In this document: piece by piece, positions 24,486-32,060 of the stretch
Position numbering within the stretch: position 1 is the first letter of the stretch
How the letters are laid out: each line of letters begins with the position of its first letter
Assembly (NCBI GenBank): GCA_028818705.1
Contig: JAPPNJ010000157.1
Location: forward strand, 2,080-42,780
Source: Candidatus Poribacteria bacterium
GTDB lineage: Bacteria > Poribacteria > WGA-4E > WGA-3G
DNA length: 40,701 nucleotides
Direction of reading: 5' to 3'
The notes under the pieces: model-generated
What the model saw: only the letters and a program-made list of their open reading frames with translations
Databases searched by the model: none
What the model was told of the DNA's origin: nothing
Program-made: the position numbers and the translations under genes

Positions 24486-25850
24486 CTACTTATCAAGTCT
24501 TTTCAATGATGCCCAGGGGAGCGTCTTTTTCTTTATCCGTCGCGGTGAGGCAGACACATCTTCAGGCAAATGATGCCAACCGAGCGTTGAACGATCATCC
24601 GGACTGCCGATCCATGCTTTATTCTTATGCCACTTGATGACCTTCTTATTGACGGCATCATAGGAATACCTGACCCCTTTGACGAGCTGAGGACGTTCTG
24701 GATCATATTGGTCGCCGTTTACTATCAGGATACCTTGGGCATCGTAGAGACGAAAACGCTTAATCCAAGAAGATTTCCGCAGCTCACGTAATGGATGTAC
24801 TTTCACTCGCTTGGGATTAATACCGCCGAAGTCATCTGCTTCGAGGGAACGATTGACAAGTACTAAGAACCCTTTTGCTGGAATATGTACCCACCCTGAA
24901 AACGTAATAACACGCTCACGGTCTTTATGACTCCAGACAGACATCTGCCATCCCCGCAAGCTCACTGAACGCCCAGATGTATTGTGAATTTCTATCCATT
25001 GCGGGAGCCGGCTACCGGCAGTTTGGAGCATGTATTCGGTTACAACAACATCTTGTTGGCGTGTGTCTGATGCGTTCCGCCTCGTAGCCGCACTGGACAG
25101 AAGTCTATACCATGTCCCACTATACTGAGACGAATCAGTAATCTCCTGTGACGGGATAGCTACGGGTTCGCCATCTACTACAGTGATCCCGTATACTTCT
25201 TGGTCTTCTGAGGATTCTTGTTCTGTTATCTCCTCAAAGGTACGTGTCTCCCCGTTATAGGTAGCCGTTATTGTTTGTCCTTGATTTCCGGGAGGTGTCG
25301 AATCATCTTGGCTCCCTTGATTATCTTGACTATCTTGATTATCTTGACTATCTTGGCTATCTTGATTATCTTGACTATCTTGATTATCTTGATTATCTTG
25401 ATCATCTTGGCTATCTTGATCATCTTGACTATCTTGACTATTTTCGAGGGATCTTGGCGTACTAAAAACGCCATAGTTTTCGTATGTACCTTCCGGATCT
25501 GGTTTACCAACATTATCCACATTATCCGGAGGTTGAAAACCCGGATTGTCATAAGAACGCTGACTCACACCTTTAGTGTCCCCCTCTTTAGGAGGGTTGT
25601 TCTCCCGAAGCTCGTCGGCTTCCTCCTGCGTATAGGTCGAGACTTGATAGTTGTGTATATGCGTAAGAAAGTTTCCTTCATCATCATAAAGATCTACATG
25701 GTCAACGAGTACAACAGGTGAACCGTCGTCAGATTGGACATCATAAGGCGTTGGTATATCATGGGAATATGTAGCTGCATTCATAAATAACGTCGCCAGC
25801 AGACACGACGCGCAGAGCAGCCATATATTTCTTTTTTCAATGTAATTCAC
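24486..25850 (-). CDS. Lamin-tail-domain exported protein with (S/N/D)QD tandem repeat
   Basis: A 454-residue protein with a signal peptide (about 8-28). About residues 135-182 form a tract of about 15 tripeptides of the type SQD, NQD or DQD. About 265-375 is a lamin tail domain: 'VVVTEYMLQTAGSRLPQWIE', 'IHNTSGRSVSLRGWQMSVWS', 'FSGWVHIPAKGFLVLVNRSL'; bacterial lamin tail domains occur in secreted proteins and may bind surfaces or nucleic acid. The start is GTG 25850 with AAGGAG nine bases upstream. The gene lies just upstream of the metzincin/LRR gene on the same strand (57 nt), so the two may be co-transcribed. Confidence 0.8.
   Translation of the reverse strand: MNYIEKRNIWLLCASCLLATLFMNAATYSHDIPTPYDVQSDDGSPVVLVDHVDLYDDEGNFLTHIHNYQVSTYTQEEADELRENNPPKEGDTKGVSQRSYDNPGFQPPDNVDNVGKPDPEGTYENYGVFSTPRSLENSQDSQDDQDSQDDQDNQDNQDSQDNQDSQDSQDNQDSQDNQGSQDDSTPPGNQGQTITATYNGETRTFEEITEQESSEDQEVYGITVVDGEPVAIPSQEITDSSQYSGTWYRLLSSAATRRNASDTRQQDVVVTEYMLQTAGSRLPQWIEIHNTSGRSVSLRGWQMSVWSHKDRERVITFSGWVHIPAKGFLVLVNRSLEADDFGGINPKRVKVHPLRELRKSSWIKRFRLYDAQGILIVNGDQYDPERPQLVKGVRYSYDAVNKKVIKWHKNKAWIGSPDDRSTLGWHHLPEDVSASPRRIKKKTLPWASLKRLDK
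25304..25443. repeat. 9-bp coding tandem repeat
   Basis: About 15 copies of a 9-bp unit (plus-strand form TATCTTGAT/TATCTTGAC/CATCTTGGC variants) encode the SQD/NQD/DQD tract of the lamin-tail protein. Length changes by whole units would keep the frame. Confidence 0.85.
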
Positions 25851-25952
25851 TTTGAAATTCTCCTTTTCCTCTAAATTTAGGACTTACGCAAATTGAGCAA
25901 ATTGATTCCACACGTACAACTACTTTCAACGGTTCTATACATTACGTTTCAA

Positions 25953-27827
25953 CTACACATTATGTTTCATTTCAATGAGATGTGCCTCCGCTAACCCTGC
26001 CCGGACATCCTCATCATAACTTGTCACGACTACCTGATGTTCTTCGGCAAGTTGACGGATAAAATCGACCATCAATGCTTTACGTTCCCCATCTAAATGG
26101 AGCGTCGGGTCATCGAATACAAAGAAACCTGGATTGCCTAAAACATTGGCAAGAGCAACTTTGAAGCAGAGATAGAGGAACATCTTCTCACTACCACTGA
26201 GCAACATCAAGCTCCTGTCCACACCGTCTATGGTAAGCGAAGGGAGTAAATATTGGCGTTGTAGATCGATGCGGGTTTCACCTCCGCTCCCGCGAGAAGT
26301 AGAAAAAAGTCGCATTTTTTCCAACCAGCGGTGGAGTTCTTCTTCAGCAGGTCTGAGAATCTGCTTCTGGAGGGTTGCGATAGTTTTCTCAACTCCCGTA
26401 CAGGCGAGTTCTAAGCTTAGGAGGGTCTTTTCAATGTGAGCTGCTTCCCTGTTTACGCGATGGAGCGAGGCAAGTCTATCTAACCGAACAGCCTCTTCTT
26501 GTTTGAGTTTGTCAAGCTGCCTCCGTTCGCGATCTATTTGTACTTGCAATTTGGATTTGTCGAGGACCGGGGGTATTTCAGGAGCGTTAGGTTCACTCCG
26601 TTGAATACCTCTCGCATTCAATCGTGAGGTGAGTGCGGCGAGTTCGGTTTGAACAGTCTCAATTTCCTGTATGCGTTGTTGAAACAGCGTCGCGCCTGTC
26701 TGAAAAGTCTCAAGGCGTTGTTCAAGTTCATGACGACTTTTCAAATTTGTAGTTTCTGTTTCCAGTGCCTGCTTGTGTTTCTCAAGTTCATCACAGAATT
26801 GCGATTTCTCTTGTTCTTTCTCATCAACAATCCGTTGGATAACCTCTTGCTCAACTTCTTGGTAACAAGTAGGACAGTGCCGATCTTCGCTTTCAATGAG
26901 ACCTCGGAGGGTATTACAGACGCTTGTCAAGGCTGCGATTTGGGACTCAAGTCGTCCGATTTGCTGTATAAGTTTCTCTCGCTTTTCCTCTAACCCAGTG
27001 GATTCCTGAATAGCTTTACTGATTTCGGATATCATCTCGTGAAGCTGCCCAATATCCTTGCAACCCCTTAAGGCTTCATTCTGCTGGCGTGTCAGTGTAT
27101 CAAACTGGGTTTGTAAACGCCTGTGATGCTGTGTCCATTCAGCAATGAGTTCTGCATCTCCTGTCTGCGTGCCATACGCTGCCTCCAAGCCTTTCAGTTT
27201 CTCTTCAATTCTTGCGATCTCGGTTTCGTGGACGTTCTGAGCATTGAAGCGGAGACTGTTTTGATGCGCTTTAATCCTTCCTTGTTCACGTTTTGCGATG
27301 CGGCGCGTGTCAATGAAACGTTCCCGTACCTCTATCAATCTGTCTATGCCGAGAAGCGTATGGAGGATGTCGCGTCGATTTGTGGATTGGCGTGCGAGAA
27401 ACTCAAAGATTTCCCCTTCGCGAAGGAAGGTAGTGAGTGCGAGTTGGTCGTGCATAATCCCAAATCGCTCTTGCAGCAGCGTTTCGGTTACCTTAATCCG
27501 TTTCTCATCGAAAAGAACCTGCCATCCACCGTTTTTCTCAGTGCGGAGTTGGATGCGTTTGCCGGTCGCGCGGTAGAGTTGATAGCGTTCACCATCAACA
27601 ACGAATTGGAGGCCAGCTGTGCCGCTGTAAGCCTTAGCATTTTTTATTGCTGATGCATCCACGCGTGGTACAATCGGCTTCCCGGTCAACGTGAAAAAGA
27701 TAGCATTGACAAGCGTGCTTTTTCCACTGAAATTGGGACCGAAAATGAGATTGACCCCTTTATGAAGTTCAAAATCATCCCGTTGGAAACAGCCGAAAGT
27801 CCTAAGACGGATCTGCTCTAAGCGCAT
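25953..27827 (-). CDS. Rad50/SbcC-like ATPase with zinc-hook motif
   Basis: A 624-residue SMC/Rad50-type ATPase. Walker A is GPNFSGKST at about 30-38; a coiled coil runs from about 175; CPTC (about 317-320, 'DRHCPTCYQEVEQE') is the zinc-hook dimerisation motif; the second coil follows; the signature is 'LMLLSGSEKMFLYLCFKVAL' near 540; Walker B is FFVFDDPTLHLD near 565, followed by a switch region 'QVVVTSYDED'. This is the Rad50/SbcC plan but with short arms and a total length well below SbcC (about 1000). ATG 27827 is chosen because it lies one base after the stop of the upstream 68-residue gene and begins the conserved 'MRLEQIRLRTFGCFQ'; upstream codons overlap that gene. No SbcD/Mre11 nuclease is seen nearby. 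DNA-end processing is inferred. Confidence 0.85.
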   Translation of the reverse strand: MRLEQIRLRTFGCFQRDDFELHKGVNLIFGPNFSGKSTLVNAIFFTLTGKPIVPRVDASAIKNAKAYSGTAGLQFVVDGERYQLYRATGKRIQLRTEKNGGWQVLFDEKRIKVTETLLQERFGIMHDQLALTTFLREGEIFEFLARQSTNRRDILHTLLGIDRLIEVRERFIDTRRIAKREQGRIKAHQNSLRFNAQNVHETEIARIEEKLKGLEAAYGTQTGDAELIAEWTQHHRRLQTQFDTLTRQQNEALRGCKDIGQLHEMISEISKAIQESTGLEEKREKLIQQIGRLESQIAALTSVCNTLRGLIESEDRHCPTCYQEVEQEVIQRIVDEKEQEKSQFCDELEKHKQALETETTNLKSRHELEQRLETFQTGATLFQQRIQEIETVQTELAALTSRLNARGIQRSEPNAPEIPPVLDKSKLQVQIDRERRQLDKLKQEEAVRLDRLASLHRVNREAAHIEKTLLSLELACTGVEKTIATLQKQILRPAEEELHRWLEKMRLFSTSRGSGGETRIDLQRQYLLPSLTIDGVDRSLMLLSGSEKMFLYLCFKVALANVLGNPGFFVFDDPTLHLDGERKALMVDFIRQLAEEHQVVVTSYDEDVRAGLAEAHLIEMKHNV

Positions 27828-27828
27828 A

Positions 27829-28035
27829 TTATTTATCTCGCTTCTCATGAATGAGATCGTAAAGCATTTGGGATCGAACCTTCTCACGTCCGTTTGTCAA
27901 AGTCAATTCAAATGCGTCGACAATCGCCTCAAGTTCATCGATGCCTAAGGGTCTATACTTTTCATCGCGCTGAATAAGTGCTTCAAGTTCTTCCCTGTAG
28001 ATATTCAATGTTTCCTTTTCAAGGGAGATATCCAT
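27829..28035 (-). CDS. 68-residue protein coupled to the Rad50-like ATPase
   Basis: A small highly charged, probably all-helical protein, MDISLEKETLNIYREELEAL and onward, ending 'MLYDLIHEKRDK'. I recognise no family. It is taken as real because its stop and the ATPase start are separated by a single base (TAA T ATG), a common sign of translational coupling, and because no other gene explains the 200 bp. Only a weak AAGG lies upstream of the ATG. It could be a partner subunit of the ATPase, or an uncharacterised regulatory protein. Confidence 0.6.
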   Translation of the reverse strand: MDISLEKETLNIYREELEALIQRDEKYRPLGIDELEAIVDAFELTLTNGREKVRSQMLYDLIHEKRDK

Positions 28036-28106
28036 TTTTAATTATACCTTGCGGTTAAATGATGTGCGTCTGAAACTTTAACGGGCGTTTCTTAAATCCG
28101 CACTCC

Positions 28107-28149
28107 AAATGTAAAGCAAAGACAAATTATGCCTTAACTGGCATAATTT
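28107..28149. repeat. Family B repeat
   Basis: Head AAATGTAAAGCAAAGACA, then stem AAATTATGCC (28124-28133), 6-nt loop, GGCATAATTT (28140-28149): a perfect 10-bp stem. It lies between the aminotransferase stop and the 68-residue gene start. Confidence 0.75.
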
Positions 28150-28192
28150 CATTACGTGCTAACGTTTTCGGTATCTTGAAACTCAGTTATTT

Positions 28193-29386
28193 TTAGATTT
28201 TTGTTCTGATCTGCATTAGCCGCTCACCGGCTTCTGCGAGGACGTCATCTACCATGCTAAACATAAATCTGAACTTTGTCTTGCCGAGGTGTGGACGACT
28301 GTAGAAACTCGATCCCGGGACCCCACCGACCCCTATTTCCTTCACCAACCAGTGTGCAAAGGTTGTATCGTCAGGAAAACCAAAATCAGTGATGTCTGTC
28401 ATAATGTAGTATGCCCCTTCAGGCTGATGACATTGAAATCCTGCTTTGGTGAGGCTTGTCAGGAGACGTTTCCGGTTTATATCGTATTTCGTGACGAGTT
28501 CTTTGTGGTAACTCGATGGCAAATTAAGGGCGACGATTCCGGCACGCTGAAGCGGATGGGGTGCGCCGACAGTGAGAAAGTCGTGCATTTTACGGATGGC
28601 ATTGGTTAGCACCTCTGGTGCGATGACGTACCCCAATCGCCATCCCGTCATTGAATAGGCTTTGCTTAAACCTGACACGGTAATTGTCCGCTCCTGCATC
28701 TGCGGTAGAGAACCGATACTGATATGGGGTTTCTCATCATAGATCATGTGCTCGTATATTTCATCGGTGATGGCGAGGCAGTCGTATTCACAGCAGAGAT
28801 CGGCGATCTGTTGGAGTTCCTTCAAGCTAAAAACCTTACCGAGTGGGTTGTTAGGGGTGTTTATGACAATCGCCTTTGTGTTGGCGGAGAAAGCGTCTTG
28901 AAGTTCAGCAGCATCGTAGGTAAAATGGATAGTGCCATCGGGGGTAGGTGTCTCTTGCAACGCGACATAGACAGGCGTCGCGCCAGAGATGATCGTATCT
29001 GGTCCGTAGTTCTCATAAAAAGGTTCAAAGATGATAATCTCGTCGCCAGGATTGATAATTGCGAGGAGTGCGGAGAGCATGCCCTCAGTTGAACCGCAGG
29101 TGACGGTGACGTTTCTGTTGGGATCTGTGGGGATGCCATTAAACGCTGTCATCTTCTGGGCGATCGCCTCACGAAATGCGGGTGCGCCCCATGTGATGCT
29201 ATACTGATTATAGCCGTCTTGGATTGCTTCAATCGCAGCGGCTTTGACTTCAGGCGGGGGTTGATATGCAGGTGTGCCTTGAGAGAGGTTAATTGCGTTG
29301 TGGCGGAGACAGAGCTGCGTCATACCGCGGATAACGGATTCGCTGAAACGGGTAGATTTGTCTGATAACTTGAATTGAACGGACAT
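28193..29386 (-). CDS. Pyridoxal-phosphate aminotransferase, class I/II (aspartate/aromatic type)
   Basis: A 397-residue fold-type I aminotransferase moving an amino group between an amino acid and a 2-oxo acid. 'NLSQGTPAYQPPPEV' near residue 33, the 'GSTEGMLSAL' cofactor loop, NTPNNPLGK (Asn180), DEIYEHM (Asp208), the Schiff-base lysine in SGLSKAYSMTGWRLGY (Lys242), and the substrate-carboxylate arginine in 'FRFMFSMVD' near the end are all present. Length and motifs fit the AspC-like/MetC-kynurenine aminotransferase subgroup; the exact substrate cannot be assigned. An O-methyltransferase gene lies 28 nt upstream on the same strand, so the two may form one unit. Confidence 0.92.
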   Translation of the reverse strand: MSVQFKLSDKSTRFSESVIRGMTQLCLRHNAINLSQGTPAYQPPPEVKAAAIEAIQDGYNQYSITWGAPAFREAIAQKMTAFNGIPTDPNRNVTVTCGSTEGMLSALLAIINPGDEIIIFEPFYENYGPDTIISGATPVYVALQETPTPDGTIHFTYDAAELQDAFSANTKAIVINTPNNPLGKVFSLKELQQIADLCCEYDCLAITDEIYEHMIYDEKPHISIGSLPQMQERTITVSGLSKAYSMTGWRLGYVIAPEVLTNAIRKMHDFLTVGAPHPLQRAGIVALNLPSSYHKELVTKYDINRKRLLTSLTKAGFQCHQPEGAYYIMTDITDFGFPDDTTFAHWLVKEIGVGGVPGSSFYSRPHLGKTKFRFMFSMVDDVLAEAGERLMQIRTKI

Positions 29387-29414
29387 CTTAATATGGCAAA
29401 CCTATCAGCACATT

Positions 29415-29966
29415 TTATGCCCCAACTTTATAACTCAAGATGATGCCATCGTCTAAAGGGATATCGACAGAATGTAGCATTGGTGTATTAAAGACAAATT
29501 CGACATAGTCTGGCATTTCGTCGCGCATTGTTACGGTATCATCAGCGACAATCAGCCCACCTGAACGGACATTAGGCAAAGCCAATTCAAGATAGCGTCG
29601 ATACTCATCTTTCTCAGCATCAAGGAAAACGAGGTCAAAGGTTACGTCACATTTGGGTATCTCGTCAAGCGCGTCCCCGACGCGGACCTCAACGATATTG
29701 TCGCATCCGACTTCTCGAAGATGCGCCTGTGCCTCTTCTGCTCGCTTTGGATCAAACTCCAGCGTGATGAGTTTCCCCCTTGTTTCCTTGAGTGCAGCAG
29801 CAAGCCAAATGGTGGAGTAGCCATTGCTGGTGCCAACTTCGAGAACATTTTGTGCTTTAATTGATTGGATGAGAATAGAGAGAAACTGCCCATTCTCCGG
29901 CGCGATATTGGTATATTGCTTCGCAGTTTTTTCAAGCCGTTTTAAAACAGATTCGTACTTTTTCAT
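29415..29966 (-). CDS. SAM-dependent O-methyltransferase
   Basis: A 183-residue class I methyltransferase close in plan to the caffeoyl-CoA/catechol O-methyltransferase family (Methyltransf_3/24). Motif I is VLEVGTSNGYSTIW, the acidic end of strand 2 is ITLEFDPKRAEEA, then 'IVEVRVGDALDEIP', and motif 'DLVFLDAEKDEYRRYLELAL' with the metal-binding aspartates, closing with 'SGGLIVADDTVTM'. These residues match the divalent-metal-dependent subgroup, though the protein is shorter than typical (about 210-220), lacking part of the N-terminal helix. A GGAGG about 20 nt upstream of the ATG is too far to be a clear ribosome site. Confidence 0.87.
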   Translation of the reverse strand: MKKYESVLKRLEKTAKQYTNIAPENGQFLSILIQSIKAQNVLEVGTSNGYSTIWLAAALKETRGKLITLEFDPKRAEEAQAHLREVGCDNIVEVRVGDALDEIPKCDVTFDLVFLDAEKDEYRRYLELALPNVRSGGLIVADDTVTMRDEMPDYVEFVFNTPMLHSVDIPLDDGIILSYKVGA

Positions 29967-29994
29967 AGTGTGGTGTGTCAGGCGAGTCCTCCGA

Positions 29995-30023
29995 TAAAAA
30001 GAGAGGCGGCAAAAATTGCCGCC
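29995..30023 (-). terminator. Rho-independent terminator after the LamG gene
   Basis: Stem GGCGGCAA (30005-30012) and TTGCCGCC (30016-30023), followed on the minus strand by CTCTC and five T residues. It lies just past the stop at 30033. Confidence 0.75.
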
Positions 30024-30032
30024 CCATTTCTC

Positions 30033-30815
30033 TTAGCGAAGTCTTTTAATGTGAGCCCAAGATGTAGCGAGTTTATCTTTGGGATTAACAGTCAAGAATT
30101 CCTCAGCACCCATCTCCATGCTCTGTTCCATCTCGTCATCAGAAAGCGCACGGTTCCAGAGCCGAACTTCATCAACAATGCCGGGCCAGGCTTCACCAGA
30201 CCATGTGCCAATCTGGACACGGCTCGTAGCACCTGCGGGTGCGACGGGATTATTGGAATCCTGTTCGTGCGTGACCTTACCATCAACGTAAATCTTAACT
30301 TTGCCTTTGTTGTCGCTCGTATGCGTATAAGACAAATAATACCATTTACCGGTATCAAGCGGGGTTTTGTTATCGTTAATGTCCAAGAATCCGCCACCAG
30401 CACCGTTCGTCCAGACTTTGATGCCGTTTCCGGGGTTCATTCCGTAGCCGAATCCGATATGTCTTCCACCGCCACCCATACGCGTGCCAAAGACGATTGC
30501 GTGCGCGCTCGGGAGCCGGTCGAGATTAATCCATGCAGCCTGTGTGATTTCATCTTCAATGTGGAAAACTTCATGGTCACCAACTTCCACAAAATCGCTG
30601 GATGCGCTGAATTCAACAGCCTTTCCAAATTTGCCGTCAACCCACTTGGCACCGTCTTGAAATTCGCCTTCAAAGCCGTTTTCCGAAAAGTCCTCAGTCT
30701 TATTGCCTGCCCCTTCGTCAAGTGGCATGTACAGCACAAGTCCCTCGAGTAAATCGGCAGCTGCGAACGTGCTGCACGCTAAGGCGAGGACTAAGACAAT
30801 AAACAGTTGTTTCAT
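30033..30815 (-). CDS. Secreted LamG/concanavalin-like domain protein
   Basis: A 260-residue protein with a signal peptide (MKQLFIVLVLALACSTFAAA). The mature part is one laminin-G-like jelly-roll: 'LVLYMPLDEGAGNKTEDFSE', 'WVDGKFGKAVEFSASSDFVE', 'AAWINLDRLPSAHAIVFGT', 'KWYYLSYTHTSDNKGKVKIY', 'VDGKVTHEQDSNN', 'GIVDEVRLWNRALSDDEM', then a C-terminal extension 'MEMGAEEFLTVNPKDKLATS'. Such domains usually bind carbohydrates or proteins. It has its own promoter, a GGAGG six bases before ATG and a terminator, so it appears to be a single-gene unit. The extension resembles the tail commonly seen on small LamG proteins of this kind. Confidence 0.88.
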   Translation of the reverse strand: MKQLFIVLVLALACSTFAAADLLEGLVLYMPLDEGAGNKTEDFSENGFEGEFQDGAKWVDGKFGKAVEFSASSDFVEVGDHEVFHIEDEITQAAWINLDRLPSAHAIVFGTRMGGGGRHIGFGYGMNPGNGIKVWTNGAGGGFLDINDNKTPLDTGKWYYLSYTHTSDNKGKVKIYVDGKVTHEQDSNNPVAPAGATSRVQIGTWSGEAWPGIVDEVRLWNRALSDDEMEQSMEMGAEEFLTVNPKDKLATSWAHIKRLR

Positions 30816-30848
30816 GAGTTACCTCCATGTAAATAAATTATACGTATA

Positions 30849-30877
30849 ATAATACCACAAATTACAGTGCCTGTCAA
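30849..30877 (-). promoter_or_regulatory. Sigma-70-type promoter for the LamG gene
   Basis: On the minus strand TTGACA (30877-30872), 17-base spacer, TATTAT (30854-30849), then 33 nt to the ATG at 30815. Confidence 0.65.
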
Positions 30878-31164
30878 GGATGTTTTCATTAGTTATCAGT
30901 TGTTAGTAACTGGTGGTTGGTGATTGGCTGTTAGTGGCGAGGCATGTAAAAGTAAGACAAATTTTGCTTTTGTAGCATAAAATGTAAAGCTAAGACAAAT
31001 TTTGCCGCGTGTGGGCAAAATTTGGAAACCTTGAAGAAATCCGCAGAAACACCGGATTTGGTCTGGGAATAGACCAAATCCATTCCTTGTATTACATTGC
31101 AAAGACCTCCAGCAAAAACCCTACCAAAGGGGAGAAGATGCCCTATATTATGGAGTGTGCAGGT
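30878..31164. repeat. Repeat-filled intergenic region (family B twice, plus an 11-bp hairpin)
   Basis: Degenerate GTTAGT/GTCAG-type motifs fill 30890-30935. A family B head with imperfect stem lies at 30944-30976, and a second copy follows with stem AAATTTTGCC (30997-31006) and GGCAAAATTT (31014-31023). A separate perfect hairpin, GGATTTGGTCT (31054-31064) and AGACCAAATCC (31071-31081), comes next; with no T-tract on the minus strand it is not a classic terminator. No gene is seen. Confidence 0.7.
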
Positions 31165-32001
31165 TTATTGGAAGAGTTGCCAACTTCTGCCGGGTAGATC
31201 GGCGCGGAATACTTCCACATTGCCTCGATCTGCCATTGTGACGTAGCAGGTGCGTCCATCTGGACCACCGAAAGCGATATTCGAGCAGAGCTTGCCAGTC
31301 AACGTCACCTCTAATAAGACTTCGCCTGCTGGTGAAAGTTTCGCCACTGTGCCTTTGCCGTGCCGAGTGACATAGAGGTTGCCTTCAATATCGCATCGCA
31401 TTCCGTCCATGTTGAAATCTGGGAACTGAATGAGCAAGCGTTTATTGCTAATCTCACCCTCCGGTGAAAGATCATAAGCCCAGATGTTACGCTGCACGGA
31501 TTCGTTGACATACAGCACCTTTTCATCAGGACTTACCTCAATTCCATTGGTGGTTCCCAGATCCGGCTCCAGCAGTGTCACTGTCCCATCCGTGTCTACT
31601 CGCCAGATTTGTCCGGTTGACTCCGCCCAATTCGGATCACTTACATAGATGATGTCATTTGCACCGATAGCAAGATCGTTGGGTTGATTCATTGTGGTTT
31701 CGTGTGCGTGGACGCTGATTGCTCGTGTTGCCATATCCACTTTTAGGACATTGTGATTGGTGTAATCGGCGATAAACATAAAACCTTTGCTGTCGAATCG
31801 GATACCGTTACCGATACTACCTGTTGGCAGCTCGACAAAAACGCTCGCTGTACCATCAGGTGTCACTTTGCCGATAGTGTGCTGTCTCGCAAAATTGACA
31901 GCGTATAGGTTGCCATTTGCATCGCAGGCAGGTCCTTCTATGCCTGATGTAAACCCGTTGATAGATGTAAATTCTTGAGCAACAAAAAGTTCTTCGTTCA
32001 T
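31165..32001 (-). CDS. SMP-30/gluconolactonase family protein
   Basis: A 278-residue six-bladed propeller of the SMP-30/LRE type, typically a metal-dependent lactonase acting on sugar lactones. The family pattern is 'GIEGPACDANGNLYAVNF', 'IGNGIRFDSKGFMFIADYTN', 'PNDLAIGANDIIYVSDPNW', 'TTNGIEVSPDEKVLYVNESV', 'NMDGMRCDIEGNLYVTRHGK', and 'CSNIAFGGPDGRTCYVT'. The glutamate after GI (Glu18), the asparagines and the DGMRCD aspartate are in the places expected of the metal-binding residues. No signal peptide is seen, so it should be cytoplasmic. AAGGAA lies eight bases before the ATG. The FIST gene lies 59 nt upstream on the same strand. Confidence 0.9.
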   Translation of the reverse strand: MNEELFVAQEFTSINGFTSGIEGPACDANGNLYAVNFARQHTIGKVTPDGTASVFVELPTGSIGNGIRFDSKGFMFIADYTNHNVLKVDMATRAISVHAHETTMNQPNDLAIGANDIIYVSDPNWAESTGQIWRVDTDGTVTLLEPDLGTTNGIEVSPDEKVLYVNESVQRNIWAYDLSPEGEISNKRLLIQFPDFNMDGMRCDIEGNLYVTRHGKGTVAKLSPAGEVLLEVTLTGKLCSNIAFGGPDGRTCYVTMADRGNVEVFRADLPGRSWQLFQ

Positions 32002-32060
32002 ATTTCTGATTCCTTAGGTTTGTTCCAGTGTCGCGACTCGAAGATCGCTCTTACAAAGAA

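Noticed and set aside
25218..25721. 167-residue frame on the plus strand rich in Ile and Leu
   Set aside because: It is the antisense of the 9-bp tandem repeat in the lamin-tail gene; the hydrophobic composition is an artefact of the repeat.
27123..27653. 176-residue frame on the plus strand within the Rad50-like gene
   Set aside because: Antisense shadow of a gene with clear ATPase motifs; no ribosome site or family pattern.
29970..30752. 260-residue frame on the plus strand opposite the LamG gene
   Set aside because: It is fully antisense to a convincing LamG gene with promoter, ribosome site and terminator, and resembles no family.
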